DNA from: Paraescarpia echinospica
Taxonomy: Eukaryota; Annelida; Polychaeta; Sabellida; Siboglinidae
Length of the DNA stretch: 64,000 nt
Reading direction: 5' to 3'
Assembly: GCA_020002185.1 (NCBI GenBank)
Contig: CM034541.1
Location: 52,275,117 to 52,339,116 of the forward strand
Shown: one piece after another, positions 38,755-53,500 of the stretch
Numbering within the stretch: position 1 is the stretch's first letter
How the letters are laid out: every line of letters starts with the position of its first letter
Made by a program: the position numbers and the translations under genes
Notes under the pieces: generated by a model
What the model was told of the DNA's origin: nothing
Databases searched by the model: none
What the model saw: the letters and a program-made list of their open reading frames with translations, nothing else

Positions 38755-40500
38755 CATCCTACATAACGTCAATACGCAGTCAATCTGCGCAAAGAAATTA
38801 TAATTTCACCTGATAATAGACGATGCAAAACCTAACGTGATAGTTGCATGCGAAACTTGGTTGAAGCCCGCTGTCAATAGCAATGGATTCATGCCGCCTG
38901 GATATGATCGCCTTTTCAGGAAAGACCGAGCGGATAGCCATGGTGGCGTCATGATTGCCATCAAGACTGGTTTGGTTGCTGAACAGTTACCGATAATGAC
39001 ACCATGTGAGATGGTTGCTGTGAAAATCCATACAGCACAGACTCTCATACTACTTGGAATTTACAGACCCACAGATAATAATACTGACTACTCAACCTCT
39101 ATGTGTGACGCCATATCCAGCATAGCCAAGTAATTCCCAAGCAGCCCATAATGGATAGCAGGAGACACAAACCTCCCGGATATAGAATGGAAAACAAACA
39201 CAGTATCGAAACACGAGTACACCAAACAGATAAACGAACTCTTCCTCGACACGTTCTCCATGTTGGGCTAATCTCAAATGGTCACTTTCCCGACAAGATT
39301 TCACAACATCCTACATGTCTTCATCACGAGCCGGCCATCCCTCGTCAACAGGTGCGAACCTGTACCAGGGGTCAGTGATCACGATGCAACCGTCTATGTA
39401 AATTCTGACATATTACCAAAAAAGACGGAGACTATCCAGAGGAAGATCCACATCTGGAGGAAAGCAGACACCGAGCAGATTCAAGAAGATTTAGCAACAT
39501 TTACTGATGAAATGCAAACCCAACATAATCCAGGCACACCTTTGGAAACACTGTGGGTGTTGCAAATTTCTAAGTGTCAAAACGTATTGTCCAATCATGC
39601 ACGTCCCTACAAGACTGTCTTCCCAACGTTACAACCAACCCTGGGCCTATGAGATAATAAGACACCTGTCACGAAAGAAAAAGAAATACTTGAAGAAGGC
39701 CCAGCGTAACAAGTGTGCCCACGACATGACAACACATCGAGAAATAAAAAGCTTGTCCAATCAGTGTGCAGAAAGACGTATTACGGATATACCAATTCCA
39801 TGATAGGCGAAAACAATAAAAATGAAGGAAATTTAAAGACGTTTTGATCCTTCATCAAAATCAAAAAGAAAGACAACTGCGGAGTAGCCCCACTCACGAA
39901 GATTGGCATTATCCACAGCGATAGCCAGACTGAAGCTGAAATTCTTAATATGTAGTTCTCATCAGTCTTCATCGACAGAGACACGAGCAATGCACCGAGC
40001 CTTGGAATGAACTCATACAGTGACTTTCCGCATATCAGCGTATCTGTAGCAGGAGTAAGAACATTACTGGAAGCAGTCAAACCCCACAAAGCCAGAATAC
40101 CTGGTGGGATCGCAGCCAGGTTCGTGAAAGTCTATACCGCCGAACTTGCACCAGTCCTAACAATCATCTACCAGGCATCACTCAACCAAGGAACTGTACC
40201 AGCAGACGGGAAGCACGCCTGGGTCATACCAGTATATAAGAAGGGAACAAATACTACTGCTTCAAAATATAGAGCTATATCCCTCACGAGCATCTCCTGC
40301 AAGACATTGGAACACATCACACACAGTAAGTTAATGGACCATTTGGAACATCATATAATTGTATATGACTACAAGCATGGCTTTCGCAAACGTAGGTCCT
40401 GTGAAACCCAACTCATCCAAGCTGTCGACAACCAAGCGAAGTGCCTTAACGAGGGTGGACAGATCGACGCTGTGTTGCTGGATTTCTCAAAGGCGTTCGA
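38755..40500 (+). pseudogene. Non-LTR retrotransposon ORF2: endonuclease and N-terminal RT, cut by the gap
   Basis: AP-endonuclease motifs are visible: VACETWLKP, GYDRLFRKDRADSHGGVMIA, GIYRPTDN, IAGDTNLPDIEW and GVSDHDATV. RT follows: KPHKARIPGGIAARF, WVIPVYKKGTNTTASKYRAISL, DYKHGFRKRRSCETQL and DAVLLDFSKAF just before the N run. Two or three frameshifts and stops lie between. The YxDD box would be inside the gap. Confidence 0.82.
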
Positions 40501-41500
40501 NNNNNNNNNNNNNNNNNNNNNNNNNNNNNNNNNNNNNNNNNNNNNNNNNNNNNNNNNNNNNNNNNNNNNNNNNNNNNNNNNNNNNNNNNNNNNNNNNNNN
40601 NNNNNNNNNNNNNNNNNNNNNNNNNNNNNNNNNNNNNNNNNNNNNNNNNNNNNNNNNNNNNNNNNNNNNNNNNNNNNNNNNNNNNNNNNNNNNNNNNNNN
40701 NNNNNNNNNNNNNNNNNNNNNNNNNNNNNNNNNNNNNNNNNNNNNNNNNNNNNNNNNNNNNNNNNNNNNNNNNNNNNNNNNNNNNNNNNNNNNNNNNNNN
40801 NNNNNNNNNNNNNNNNNNNNNNNNNNNNNNNNNNNNNNNNNNNNNNNNNNNNNNNNNNNNNNNNNNNNNNNNNNNNNNNNNNNNNNNNNNNNNNNNNNNN
40901 NNNNNNNNNNNNNNNNNNNNNNNNNNNNNNNNNNNNNNNNNNNNNNNNNNNNNNNNNNNNNNNNNNNNNNNNNNNNNNNNNNNNNNNNNNNNNNNNNNNN
41001 NNNNNNNNNNNNNNNNNNNNNNNNNNNNNNNNNNNNNNNNNNNNNNNNNNNNNNNNNNNNNNNNNNNNNNNNNNNNNNNNNNNNNNNNNNNNNNNNNNNN
41101 NNNNNNNNNNNNNNNNNNNNNNNNNNNNNNNNNNNNNNNNNNNNNNNNNNNNNNNNNNNNNNNNNNNNNNNNNNNNNNNNNNNNNNNNNNNNNNNNNNNN
41201 NNNNNNNNNNNNNNNNNNNNNNNNNNNNNNNNNNNNNNNNNNNNNNNNNNNNNNNNNNNNNNNNNNNNNNNNNNNNNNNNNNNNNNNNNNNNNNNNNNNN
41301 NNNNNNNNNNNNNNNNNNNNNNNNNNNNNNNNNNNNNNNNNNNNNNNNNNNNNNNNNNNNNNNNNNNNNNNNNNNNNNNNNNNNNNNNNNNNNNNNNNNN
41401 NNNNNNNNNNNNNNNNNNNNNNNNNNNNNNNNNNNNNNNNNNNNNNNNNNNNNNNNNNNNNNNNNNNNNNNNNNNNNNNNNNNNNNNNNNNNNNNNNNNN
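40501..41500. other. Assembly gap, 1,000 N
   Basis: Exactly 1,000 N, a conventional unknown-length gap, at the left edge of the satellite array. Confidence 0.99.
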
Positions 41501-44500
41501 TGTGAGAACCCGCGTTGTTAAAGAATGTAGTATTAAGAAGCAACGATTGTTCTGGCGCGTCACGACTCGTTGTGTGAGAACCCTCGTTGTTAAAGAATGT
41601 AGTATTAAGAAGCAACGATTGTTCTAGCACGTCACGACTCGTTGTGTGAGAACCCTCGTTGTTAAAGAATGCAGTATTAAGAAGCAACGATTGTTCTGAC
41701 ACGTCACGATTCGTTGTGTGAGAACCCTCGTTGTTAAATAATGAGTATTATGAAGCAACGATTGTTCTAGCACGTCACGACTCGTTGTGTGAGAACCCTC
41801 GTTGTTAAAGAATGTAGTATTAAGAAGCAACGATTGTTCTGGCGCGTCACGACTCGTTGTGTGAGAACCTTCGTTGTTAAAGAATGTAGTATTAAGAAGC
41901 AACGATTGTTCTGGCGCGTCACGACTCGTTGTGTGAGAACCCTCGTTGTTAAAGAATGTAGTATTAAGAAGCAACGATTGTTCTGGCGCGTCACGACTCG
42001 TTGTGTGAGAACCCTTGTTGTTAAAGAATGTAGTATTAAGAAGCAACGATTGTTCTGGCACGTCACGACTCGTTGTGTGAGAACCTTCGTTGTTAAAGAA
42101 TGTAGTATTAAGAAGCAACGATTGTTCTGGCGCGTCACGACTCGTTGTGTGAGAACCCTCGTTGTTAAAGAATGTAGTATTAAGAAGCAACAATTGCTAT
42201 GGCGAGTCACGACTCGTTGTGTGAAAACCTTCGTTGTTAAAGAATGTAGTATTAAGAAGCAACGATTGTTCGGGCACGTCACGACTCGTTGTGTGAGAAC
42301 CCTCGTTGTTAAAGAATGTAGTATTAAGAAGCAACGATTGTTCTGGCGCGTCACGACTCGTTGTGTGAGATCCCTTGTTGTTAAAGAATGTAGTATTATG
42401 AAGCAACGATTGTTCGGGCACGTCACGTCTCGTTGTGTGAGAACCCTCGTTGTTAAATAATGAGTATTATGAAGCAACGATTGTTCTAGCACGTCACGAC
42501 TCGTTGTGTGAGAACCCTCGTTGTTAAAGAATGTAGTATTAAGAAGCAACGATTGTTCGGGCACGTCACGACTCGTTGTGTGAGAACCTTCGTTGTTAAA
42601 GAATGTAGTATTAAGAAGCAACGATTGTTCTGGCACGTCACGATTCGTTGTGTGAGAACCCTCGTTGTTAAATAATGAGTATTATGAAGCAACGATTGTT
42701 CTAGCACGTCACGACTCGTTGTGTGAGAACCCTCGTTGTTAAAGAATGTAGTATTAAGAAGCAACGATTGTTCTGGCACGTCACGATTCGTTGTGTGAGA
42801 ACCATCGTTGTTAAATAATGAGTATTATGAAGCAACGATTGTTCTAGCACGTCACGACTCGTTGTGTGAGAACCCTCGTTGTTAAAGAATGTAGTATTAA
42901 GAAGCAACGATTGTTCTGGCGCGTCACGACTCGTTGTGTGAGAACCCTCGTTTTTAAAGAATGTAGTATTAAGAAGCAACGATTGTTCTGGCGCGTCACG
43001 ACTCGTTGTGTGAGAACCCTCGTTGTTAAAGAATGTAGTATTAAGAAGCAACGATTGTTCTGGCGCGTCACGACTCGTTGTGTGAGAACCCTCGTTGTTA
43101 AAGAATGTAGTATTAAGAAGCAACGATTGTTCTAGCACGTCACGACTCGTTGTGTGAGAACCCTCGTTGTTAAAGAATGTAGTATTAAGAAGCAACGATT
43201 GTTCTGGCACGTCACGATTAGTTGTGTGAGAACCCTCGTTGTTAAATAATGAGTATTATGAAGCAACGATTGTTCTAGCACGTCACGACTCGTTGTGTGA
43301 GAACCCTCGTTGTTAAAGAATGTAGTATTAAGAAGCAACGATTGTTCTGGCGCGTCACGACTCGTTGTGTGAGAACCTTCGTTGTTAAAGAATGTAGTAT
43401 TAAGAAGCAACGATTGTTCTGGCGCATCACGACTCGTTGTGTGAGAACCCTTCGTTGTTAAAGAATGTAGTATTAGCGAAGCAACGATTGTTCTGGCACG
43501 TCACGACTCGTTGTGTGAGAACCGTTGTTAAAGAATGTAGTATTAAGAATCAACGATTAACCTGGCACGTCACGACTCCGTTGTGTGAGAACCTTCGTTG
43601 TTAAAGAATGTAGTGCATTATGAAGCAACGATTGTTCGCACGTCACGACTCGTTGTGCGGAGAACCCTCGCTGTTAAAGAATGTAGTATTAAGAAGCAAC
43701 GATTGTTCTTGGCACGTCACGACTCGCTGTGTGAGAACCCCGTTGTTAAAGAATGTAGATAAGAAGCAACGATTGTTCTTGGCGCGTCACGACTCGTTGT
43801 GTGAGAACCTCGTTAAAGAATGTAGTATTAAGAAGCAACGATTGTTCGGGCACGTCACGACTCGTTGTGTGAGAACCCTCGTTGTTAAAGAATGTAGTAT
43901 TAAGAAGCAACGATTGTTCTGGCACGTCACGATTCGTTGTGTGAGAACCCTCGTTGTTAAATAATGAGTATTATGAAGCAACGATTGTTCTAGCACGTCA
44001 CGACTCGTTGTGTGAGAACCCTCGTTGTTAAAGAATGTAGTATTAAGAAGCAGCGATTGTTCTGGCGCGTCACGACTCGTTGTGTGAGAACCTTCGTTGT
44101 TAAAGAATGTAGTATTAAGAAGCAACGATTGTTCTGGCGCGTCACGACTCGTTGTGTGAGAACCCTCGTTGTTAAAGAATGTAGTATTAAGAAGCAACGA
44201 TTGTTCTGGCGCGTCACGACTCGTTGTGTGAGTACCCTTGTTGTAAAGAATGTAGTATTAAGAAGCAACGATTGTTCTGGCGCGTCACGACTCGTTGTGT
44301 GAGAACCCTCGTTGTTAAAGAATGTAGTATTAAGAAGCAACGATTGTTCTGGCGCGTCACGACTCGTTGTGTGAGAACCCTTGTTGTTAAAGAATGTAGT
44401 ATTAAGAAGCAACGATTTTTCTGGCACGTCACGACTCGTTGTGTGAGAACCTTCGTTGTTAAAGAATGTAGTATTAAGAAGCAACGTTTGTTCTGGCGCG

Positions 44501-47500
44501 TCACGACTCGTTGTGTGAGAACCCTTGTTGTTAAAGAATGTAGTATTATGAAGCAACGATTGTTCGGGCACGTCACGACTCGTTGTGTGAGAACCCTCGT
44601 TGTTAAATAATGAGTATTATGAAGCAACGATTGTTCTAGCACGTCACGACTCGTTGTGTGAGAACCCTTGTTGTTAAAGAATGTAGTATTAAGAAGCAAC
44701 GATTGTTCTGGCACGTCACGACTCGTTGTGTGAGAACCCTCGTTGTTAAAGAATGTAGTATTAAGAAGCAACTATTGTTCTGGCACGTCACGATTCGTTG
44801 TGTGAGAACCCTTGTTGTTAAATAATGAGTATTATGAAGCAACGATTGTTCTAGCACGTCACGACACGTTGTGTGAGAACCCTCGTTGTTAAAGAATGTA
44901 GTATTAAGAAGCAACGATTGTTCTGGCACGTCACGATTCGTTGTGTGAGAACCCTCGTTGTTAAATAATGAGTATTATGAAGCAACGATTGTTCTAGCAC
45001 GTCACGACTCGTTGTGTGAGAACCCTCGTTGTTAAAGAATGTAGTATTAAGAAGCAACGATTGTTCTGGCGCGTCACGACTCGTTGTGTGAGAACCTTCG
45101 TTGTTAAAGAATGTAGTATTAAGAAGCAACGATTGTTCGGGCACGTCACGACTCGTTGTGTGAGAACCCTCGTTGTTAAAGAATGTAGTATTAAGAAGCA
45201 ACGATTGTTCTGGCACGTCACGACTCGTTGTGTGAGAACCTTCGTTGTTAAAGAATGTAGTATTAAGAAGCAACGATTGTTCTGGCGCGTCACGACTCGT
45301 TGTGTGAGAACCCTCGTTGTTAAAGAATGTAGTATTAAGAAGCAACGATTGTTCTGGCACGTCACGATTCGTTGTGTGAGAACCCTCGTTGTTAAATAAT
45401 GAGTATTATGAAGCAACGATTGTTCTAGCACGTCACGACTCGTTGTGTGAGAACCCTCGTTGTTAAAGAATGTAGTATTAAGAAGCAACGATTGTTCTGG
45501 CGCGTCACGACTCGTTGTGTGAGAACCTTCGTTGTTAAAGAATGTAGTATTAAGAAGCAACGATTGTTCTGGCGCGTCACGACTCGTTGTGTGAGAACCC
45601 TCGTTGTTAAAGAATGTAGTATTAAGAAGCAACGATTGTTCTGGCGCGTCACGACTCGTTGTGTGAGAGCCCTTGTTGTTAAAGAATGTAGTATTAAGAA
45701 GCAACGATTGTTCTGGCACGTCACGACTCGTTGTGTGAGAACCTTCGTTGTTAAAGAATGTAGTATTAAGAAGCAACGATTGTTCTGGCGCGTCACGACA
45801 CGTTGTGTGAGAACCCTCGTTGTTAAAGAATGTAGTATTAAGAAGCAACGATTGTTCTTGCGCGTCACGACTCGTTGTGCGAAAACCTTCGTTGTTAAAG
45901 AATGTAGTATTAAGAAGCAACGATTGTTCGGGCACGTCACGACTCGTTGTGTGAGAACCCTCGTTGTTAAAGAATGTAGTATTAAGAAGCAACGATTGTT
46001 CTGGCGCGTCACGACTCGTTGTGTGAGAACCTTCGTTGTTAAAGAATGTAGTATTAAGAAGCAACGATTGTTCTGGCGCGTCACGACTCGCTGTGTGAGA
46101 ACCCTTGTTGTTAAAGAATGTAGTATTATGAAGCAACGATTGTTCGGGCACGTCACGACTCGTTGTGTGAGAACCCTCGTTGTTAAATAATGAGTATTAT
46201 GAAGCAACGATTGTTCTAGCACGTCACGACTCGTTGTGTGAGAACCCTCGTTGTTAAAGAATGTAGTATTATGAAGCAACGATTGTTCGGGCACGTCACG
46301 ACTCGTTGTGTGAGAACCCTCGTTGTTAAATAATGTAGTATTAAGAAGCAACGATTGTTCTGGCACGTCACGACTCGTTGTGTGAGAACCCTCGTTGTTA
46401 AAGAATGTAGTATTAAGAAGCAACGATTGTTCTGGCACGTCACGATTCGTTGTGTGAGAACCCTTGTTGTTAAATAATGAGTATTATGAAGCAACGATTG
46501 TTCTAGCACGTCACGACTCGTTGTGTGAGAACCCTCGTTGTTAAAGAATGTAGTATTAAGAAGCAACGATTGTTCTGGCGCGTCACGACTCGTTGTGTGA
46601 GAACCTTCGTTGTTAAAGAATGTAGTATTAAGAAGCAACGATTGTTCTGGCGCGTCACGACTCGTTGTGTGAGAACCTTCGTTGTTAAAGAATGTAGTAT
46701 TAAGAAGCAACGATTGTTCTGGCGCGTCACGACTCGTTGTGTGAGAACCCTCGTTGTTGAAAGAATGTAGTATTAAGAAGCAACGATTGTTCTGGCGCGT
46801 CACGACTCGTTGTGTGAGAACCCTTGTTGTTAAAGAATGTAGTATTAAGAAGCAACGATTGTTCTGGCACGTCACGACTCGTTGTGTGAGAACCCTCGTT
46901 GTTAAAGAATGTAGTATTAAGAAGCAACGATTGTTCTGGCACGTCACGACTCGTTGTGTGAGAACCCTCGTTGTTAAAGAATGTAGTATTAAGAAGCAAC
47001 GATTGTTCTGGCACGTCACGATTCGTTGTGTGAGAACCCTCGTTGTTAAATAATGAGTATTATGAAGCAACGATTGTTCTAGCACGTCACGACTCGTTGT
47101 GTGAGAACCCTCGTTGTTAAAGAATATAGTATTAAGAAGCAACGATTGTTCTGGCGCGTCACGACTCGTTGTGTGAGAACCTTCGTTGTTAAAGAATGTA
47201 GTATTAAGAAGCAACGATTGTTCTGGCGCGTCCCGACTCGTTGTGTGAGAACCCTCGTTGCTAAAGAATGTAGTATTAAGAAGCAACGATTGTTCTGGCG
47301 CGTCACGACTCGTTGTGTGAGAACCCTTGTTGTTAAAGAATGTAGTATTAAGAAGCAACGATTGTTCTGGCACGTCACGACTCGTTGTGTGAGAACCTTC
47401 GTTGTTAAAGAATGTAGTATTAAGAAGCAACGATTGTTCTGGCGCGTCACGACTCGTTGTGTGAGAACCCTCGTTGTTAAAGAATGTAGTATTAAGAAGC

Positions 47501-50500
47501 AACAATTGTTCTGGCGCGTCACGACTCGTTGTGTGAAAACCTTCGTTGTTAAAGAATGTAGTATTAAGAAGCAACGATTGTTCGGGCACGTCACGACTCG
47601 TTGTGTGAGAACCCTCGTTGTTAAATAATGTAGTATTAAGAAGCAACGATTGTTCTGGCGCGTCACGACTCGTTGTGTGAGAACCTTCGTTGTTAAAGAA
47701 TGTAGTATTAAGAAGCAACGATTGTTCTGGCGCGTCACGACTCGTTGTGTGAGAACCCTCGTTGTTAAAGAATGTAGTATTAAGAAGCAACGATTGTTCT
47801 GGCACGTCACGACTCGTTGTGTGAGAACCCTCGTTGTTAAAGAATGTAGTATTAAGAAGCAACGATTGTTCTGGCGCGTCACGACTCGTTGTGTGAGAAC
47901 CTTCGTTGTTAAAGAATGTAGTATTAAGAAGCAACGATTGTTCTGGCGCGTCACGACTCGTTGTGTGAGAACCCTCGTTGTTAAAGAATGTAGTATTAAG
48001 AAGCAACGATTGTTCTGGCGCGTCACGACTCGTTGTGTGAGAACCCTCGTTGTTAAAGAATGTAGTATTAAGAAGCAACGATTGTTCTGGCGCGTCACGA
48101 CTCGTTGTGTGAGAACCCTCGTTGTTAAAGAATGTAGTATTAAGAAGCAACGATTGTTCGGGCACGTCACGACTCGTTGTGTGAGAACCCTCGTTGTTAA
48201 AGAATGTAGTATTAAGAAGCAACGATTGTTCTGGCACGTCACGATTCGTTGTGTGAGAACCCTCGTTGTTAAATAATGAGTATTATGAAGCAACGATTGT
48301 TCTAGCACGTCACGACTCGTTGTGTGAGAACCCTCGTTGTTAAAGAATGTAGTATTAAGAAGCAACGATTGTTCTGGCGCGTCACGACTCGTTGTGTGAG
48401 AACCTTCGTTGTTAAAGAATGTAGTATTAAGAAGCAACGATTGTTCTGGCGCGTCACGACTCGTTGTGTGAGAACCTTCGTTGTTAAAGAATGTAGTATT
48501 AAGAAGCAACGATTGTTCTGGCGCGTCACGACTCGTTGTGTGAGAACCCTCGTTGTTAAAGAATGTAGTATTAAGAAGCAACAATTGTTCTGGCGCGTCA
48601 CGACTCGTTGTGTGAAAACCTTCGTTGTTAAAGAATGTAGTATTAAGAAGAAACGATTGTTCGGGCACGTCACGACTCGTTGTGTGAGAACCCTCGTTGT
48701 TAAATAATGTAGTATTAAGAAGCAACGATTGTTCTGGCGCGTCACGACTCGTTGTGTGAGAACCTTCGTTGTTAAAGAATGTAGTATTAAGAAGCAACGA
48801 TTGTTCTGGCACGTCACGATTCGTTGTGTGAGAACCCTCGTTGTTAAATAATGAGTATTATGAAGCAACGATTGTTCTAGCACGTCACGACTCGTTGTGT
48901 GAGAACCCTCGTTGTTAAAGAATGTAGTATTAAGAAGCAGCGATTGTTCTGGCGCGTCACGACTCGTTGTGTGAGAACCTTCGTTGTTAAAGAATGTAGT
49001 ATTAAGAAGCAACGATTGTTCTGGCGCGTCACGACTCGTTGTGTGAGAACCCTCGTTGTTAAAGAATGTAGTATTAAAAACAGCGTTCTGGCGCGTCACG
49101 ACTCGTTAGTGAGAACCCTCGTTGTTAAAAATTAACCAGTATTAAGAAGCAACGGTGTTCTAGCACGTCGACTCGTTATTGTTGAGAACCCTCGTTGTTA
49201 AAGAATCTGATGATAGAAGCAACGATTGTTCTGGCACGTCACGATTCGTTGTGAGAACCCTCGTTGTTAAATAATGGAAGTATTATGAGCAACGATTGTT
49301 CTAGCGTCACGTCGTTGTGTGAGAACCCTCGTTGTTAAAAGAAATGTAGTATTAAGAAGCAACGGTGTTCTGGCGCGTCACGGCTCGTTGTGTGAAGACC
49401 TTCGTTGTTAAAAGAATGTAGTATTAAGAAGCAGCGATTGTTCTGGCGCGTCCCGACTCGTTGTGTAGAGAACCCTCGTTGCTAAAGAATGTAGTATTAA
49501 GAAGCAACGGTGATTATAACGCGTCACGACTCGTTGTGTGAACCCTTGTTGTTAAAGAATGTAGTATTAAGAAGCAACGATTGTTCTGGCACGTCACGAC
49601 TCGTTGTGTGAGAACCTTCGTTGTTAAAGAATGTAGTATTAAGAAGCAACGATTGTTCTGGCGCGTCACGACTCGTTGTGTGAGAACCCTCGTTGTTAAA
49701 GAATGTAGTATTTAAGAAGCAACAATTGTTCTGGCGCGTCACGACTCGTTGTGTGAAAACCTTCGTTGTTAAAGAATGTAGTATTAAGAAGCAACGATTG
49801 TTCGGGCACGTCACGACTCGTTGTGTGAGAACCCTCGTTGTTAAATAATGTAGTATTAAGAAGCAACGATTGTTCTGGCGCGTCACGACTCGTTGTGTGA
49901 GAACCTTCGTTGTTAAAGAATGTAGTATTAAGAAGCAACGATTGTTCTGGCGCGTCACGACTCGTTGTGTGAGAACCCTCGTTGTTAAAGAACGTAGTAT
50001 TAAGAAGCAACGATTGTTCTGGCGCGTCACGACTCGTTGTGTGAGAACCCTTGTTGTTAAAGAATGTAGTATTATGAAGCAACGATTGTTCGGGCACGTC
50101 ACGACTCGTTGTGTGAGAACCCTCGTTGTTAAATAATGAGTATTATGAAGCAACGATTGTTCTAGCACGTCACGACTCGTTGTGTGAGAACCCTCGTTGT
50201 TATAGAATGTAGTATTAAGAAGCAACGATTGTTCGGGCACGTCACGACTCGTTGTGTGAGAACCTTCGTTGTTAAAGAATGTAGTATTAAGAAGCAACGA
50301 TTGTTCTGGCGCGTCACGATTCGTTGTGTGAGAACCCTCGTTGTTAAATAATGTAGTATTATGAAGCAACGATTGTTTTGGCACGTCACGACTGGTTGTG
50401 TGAGAACCCTTGTTGTTAAAGAATATAGTATTATGAAGCAACAATTGTTCGGGCACGTCACGACTCGTTGTGTGAGAACCCTCGTTGTTAAATAATGAGT

Positions 50501-53500
50501 ATTATGAAGCAACGATTGTTCTGGCACGTCACGACTCGTTGTGTGAGAACCCTCGTTGTTAAAGAATATAGTATTATGAAGCAACGATTGTTCTGGCGCG
50601 TCACGACTCGTTGTGTGAGAACCTTCGTTGTTAAAGAATGTAGTATTAAGAAGCAACGATTGTTCTGGCGCGTCACGACTCGTTGTGTGAGAACCCTCGT
50701 TGTTAAAGAATGTAGTATTAAGAAGCAACGATTGTTCTGGCGCGTCACGACTCGTTGTGTGAGAACCCTTGTTGTTAAAGAATGTAGTATTAAGAAGCAA
50801 CGATTGTTCTGGCACGTCACGACTCGTTGTGTGAGAACCTTCGTTGTTAAAGAATGTAGTATTAAGAAGCAACGATTGTTCTGGCGCGTCACGACTCGTT
50901 GTGTGAGAACCCTCGTTGTTAAAGAATGTAGTATTAAGAAGCAACGATTGTTCTGGCGCGTCACGACTCGTTGTGCGAAAACCTTCGTTGTTAAAGAATG
51001 TAGTATTAAGAAGCAACGATTGTTCGGGCACGTCACGACTCGTTGTGTGAGAACCCTCGTTGTTAAAGAATGTAGTATTAAGAAGCAACGATTGTTCTGG
51101 CGCGTCACGACTCGTTGTGTGAGAACCTTCGTTGTTAAAGAATGTAGTATTAAGAAGCAACGATTGTTCTGGCGCGTCACGACTCGTTGTGTGAGAACCC
51201 TTGTTGTTAAAGAATGTAGTATTATGAAGCAACGATTGTTCGGGCACGTCACGACTCGTTGTGTGAGAACCCTCGTTGTTAAATAATGAGTATTATGAAG
51301 CAACGATTGTTCTAGCACGTCACGACTCGTTGTGTGAGAACCCTCGTTGTTAAAGAATGTAGTATTAAGAAGCAACGATTGTTCTGGCACGTCACGACTC
51401 GTTGTGTGAGAACCCTCGTTGTTAAAGAATGTAGTATTAAGAAGCAACGATTGTTCTGGCACGTCACGATTCGTTGTGTGAGAACCCTTGTTGTTAAATA
51501 ATGAGTATTATGAAGCAACGATTGTTCTAGCACGTCACGACTCGTTGTGTGAGAACCCTCGTTGTTAAAGAATGTAGTATTAAGAAGCAACAATTTTTCT
51601 GGCGCGTCACGACTCGTTGTGTGAGAACCTTCGTTGTTAAAGAATGTAGTATTAAGAAGCAACGATTGTTCTGGCGCGTCACGACTCGTTGTGTGAGAAC
51701 CTTCGTTGTTAAAGAATGTAGTATTAAGAAGCAACGATTGTTTTGGCGCGTCACGACTCGTTGTGTGAGAACCCTCGTTGTTAAAGAATGTAGTATTAAG
51801 AAGCAACGATTGTTCTGGCGCGTCACGACTCGTTGTGTGAGAACCCTCGTTGTTAAAGAATGTAGTATTAAGAAGCAACGATTGTTCTGGCGCGTCACGA
51901 CTCGTTGTGTGAAAACCCTCGTTGTTAAAGAATGTAGTATTAAGAAGCAACGATTGTTCGGGCACGTCACGACTCGTTGTGTGAGAACCCTCGTTGTTAA
52001 AGAATGTAGTATTAAGAAGCAACGATTGTTCTGGCACGTCACGATTCGTTGTGTGAGAACCCTCGTTGTTAAATAATGAGTATTATGAAGCAACGATTGT
52101 TCTAGCACGTCACGACTCGTTGTGTGAGAACCCTCGTTGTTAAAGAATGTAGTATTAAGAAGCAACGATTGTTCTGGCGCGTCACGACTCGTTGTGTGAG
52201 AACCTTCGTTGTTAAAGAATGTAGTATTAAGAAGCAACGATTGTTCTGGCGCGTCCCGACTCGTTGTGTGAGAACCCTCGTTGTTAAAGAATGTAGTATT
52301 AAGAAGCAACGATTGTTCTGGCGCGTCACGACTCGTTGTGTGAGAACCCTCGTTGTTAAAGAATGTAGTATTAAGAAGCAACGATTGTTCTAGCACGTCA
52401 CGACTCGTTGTGTGAGAACCCTCGTTGTTAAAGAATGCAGTATTAAGAAGCAACGATTGTTCTGGCACGTCACGATTCGTTGTGTGAGAACCCTCGTTGT
52501 TAAATAATGAGTATTATGAAGCAACGATTGTTCTAGCACGTCACGACTTGTTGTGTGAGAACCCTCGTTGTTAAAGAATGTAGTATTAAGAAGCAACGAT
52601 TGTTCTGGCGCGTCACGACTCGTTGTGTGAGAACCTGCGTTGTTAAAGAATGTAGTATTAAGAAGCAACGATTGTTCTGGCGCGTCACGACTCGTTGTGT
52701 GAGAACCCTCGTTGTTAAAGAATGTAGTATTAAGAAGCAACGATTGTTCTGGCGCGTCACGACTCGTTGTGTGAGAACCCTTGTTGTTAAAGAATGTAGT
52801 ATTAAGAAGCAACGATTGTTCTGGCACGTCACGACTCGTTGTGTGAGAACCTTCGTTGTTAAAGAATGTAGTATTAAGAAGCAACGAATGTTCTGGTGCG
52901 TCACGACTCGTTGTGTGAGAACCCTCGTTGTTAAAGAATGTAGTATTAAGAAGCAACGATTGTTCTGGCGTTTCACGACTCGTTGTGCGAAAACCTTCGT
53001 TGTTAAAGAATGTAGTATTAAGAAGCAACGATTGTTCGGGCACGTCACGACTCGTTGTGTGAGAACCCTCGTTGTTAAAGAATGTAGTATTAAGAAGCAA
53101 CGATTGTTCTGGCGCGTCACGACTCGTTGTGTGAGAACCTTCGTTGTTAAAGAATGTAGTATTAAGAAGCAACGATTGTTCTGGCGCGTCACGACTCGTT
53201 GTGTGAGAACCCTCGTTGTTAAAGAACGTAGTATTAAAAAGCAACGATTGTTCTGGCGCGTCACGACTCGTTGTGTGAGAACCCTTGTTGTTAAAGAATG
53301 TAGTATTATGAAGCAACGATTGTTCGGGCACGTCACGACTCGTTGTGTGAGAACCCTTCGTTGTTAAATAATGAGTATTATGAAGCAACGATTGTTCTAG
53401 CACGTCACGACTCGTTGTGTGAGAACCCTCGTTGTTAAAGAATGTAGTATTAAGAAGCAACGATTGTTCTGGCGCGTCACGACTCGTTGTGTGAGAACCT

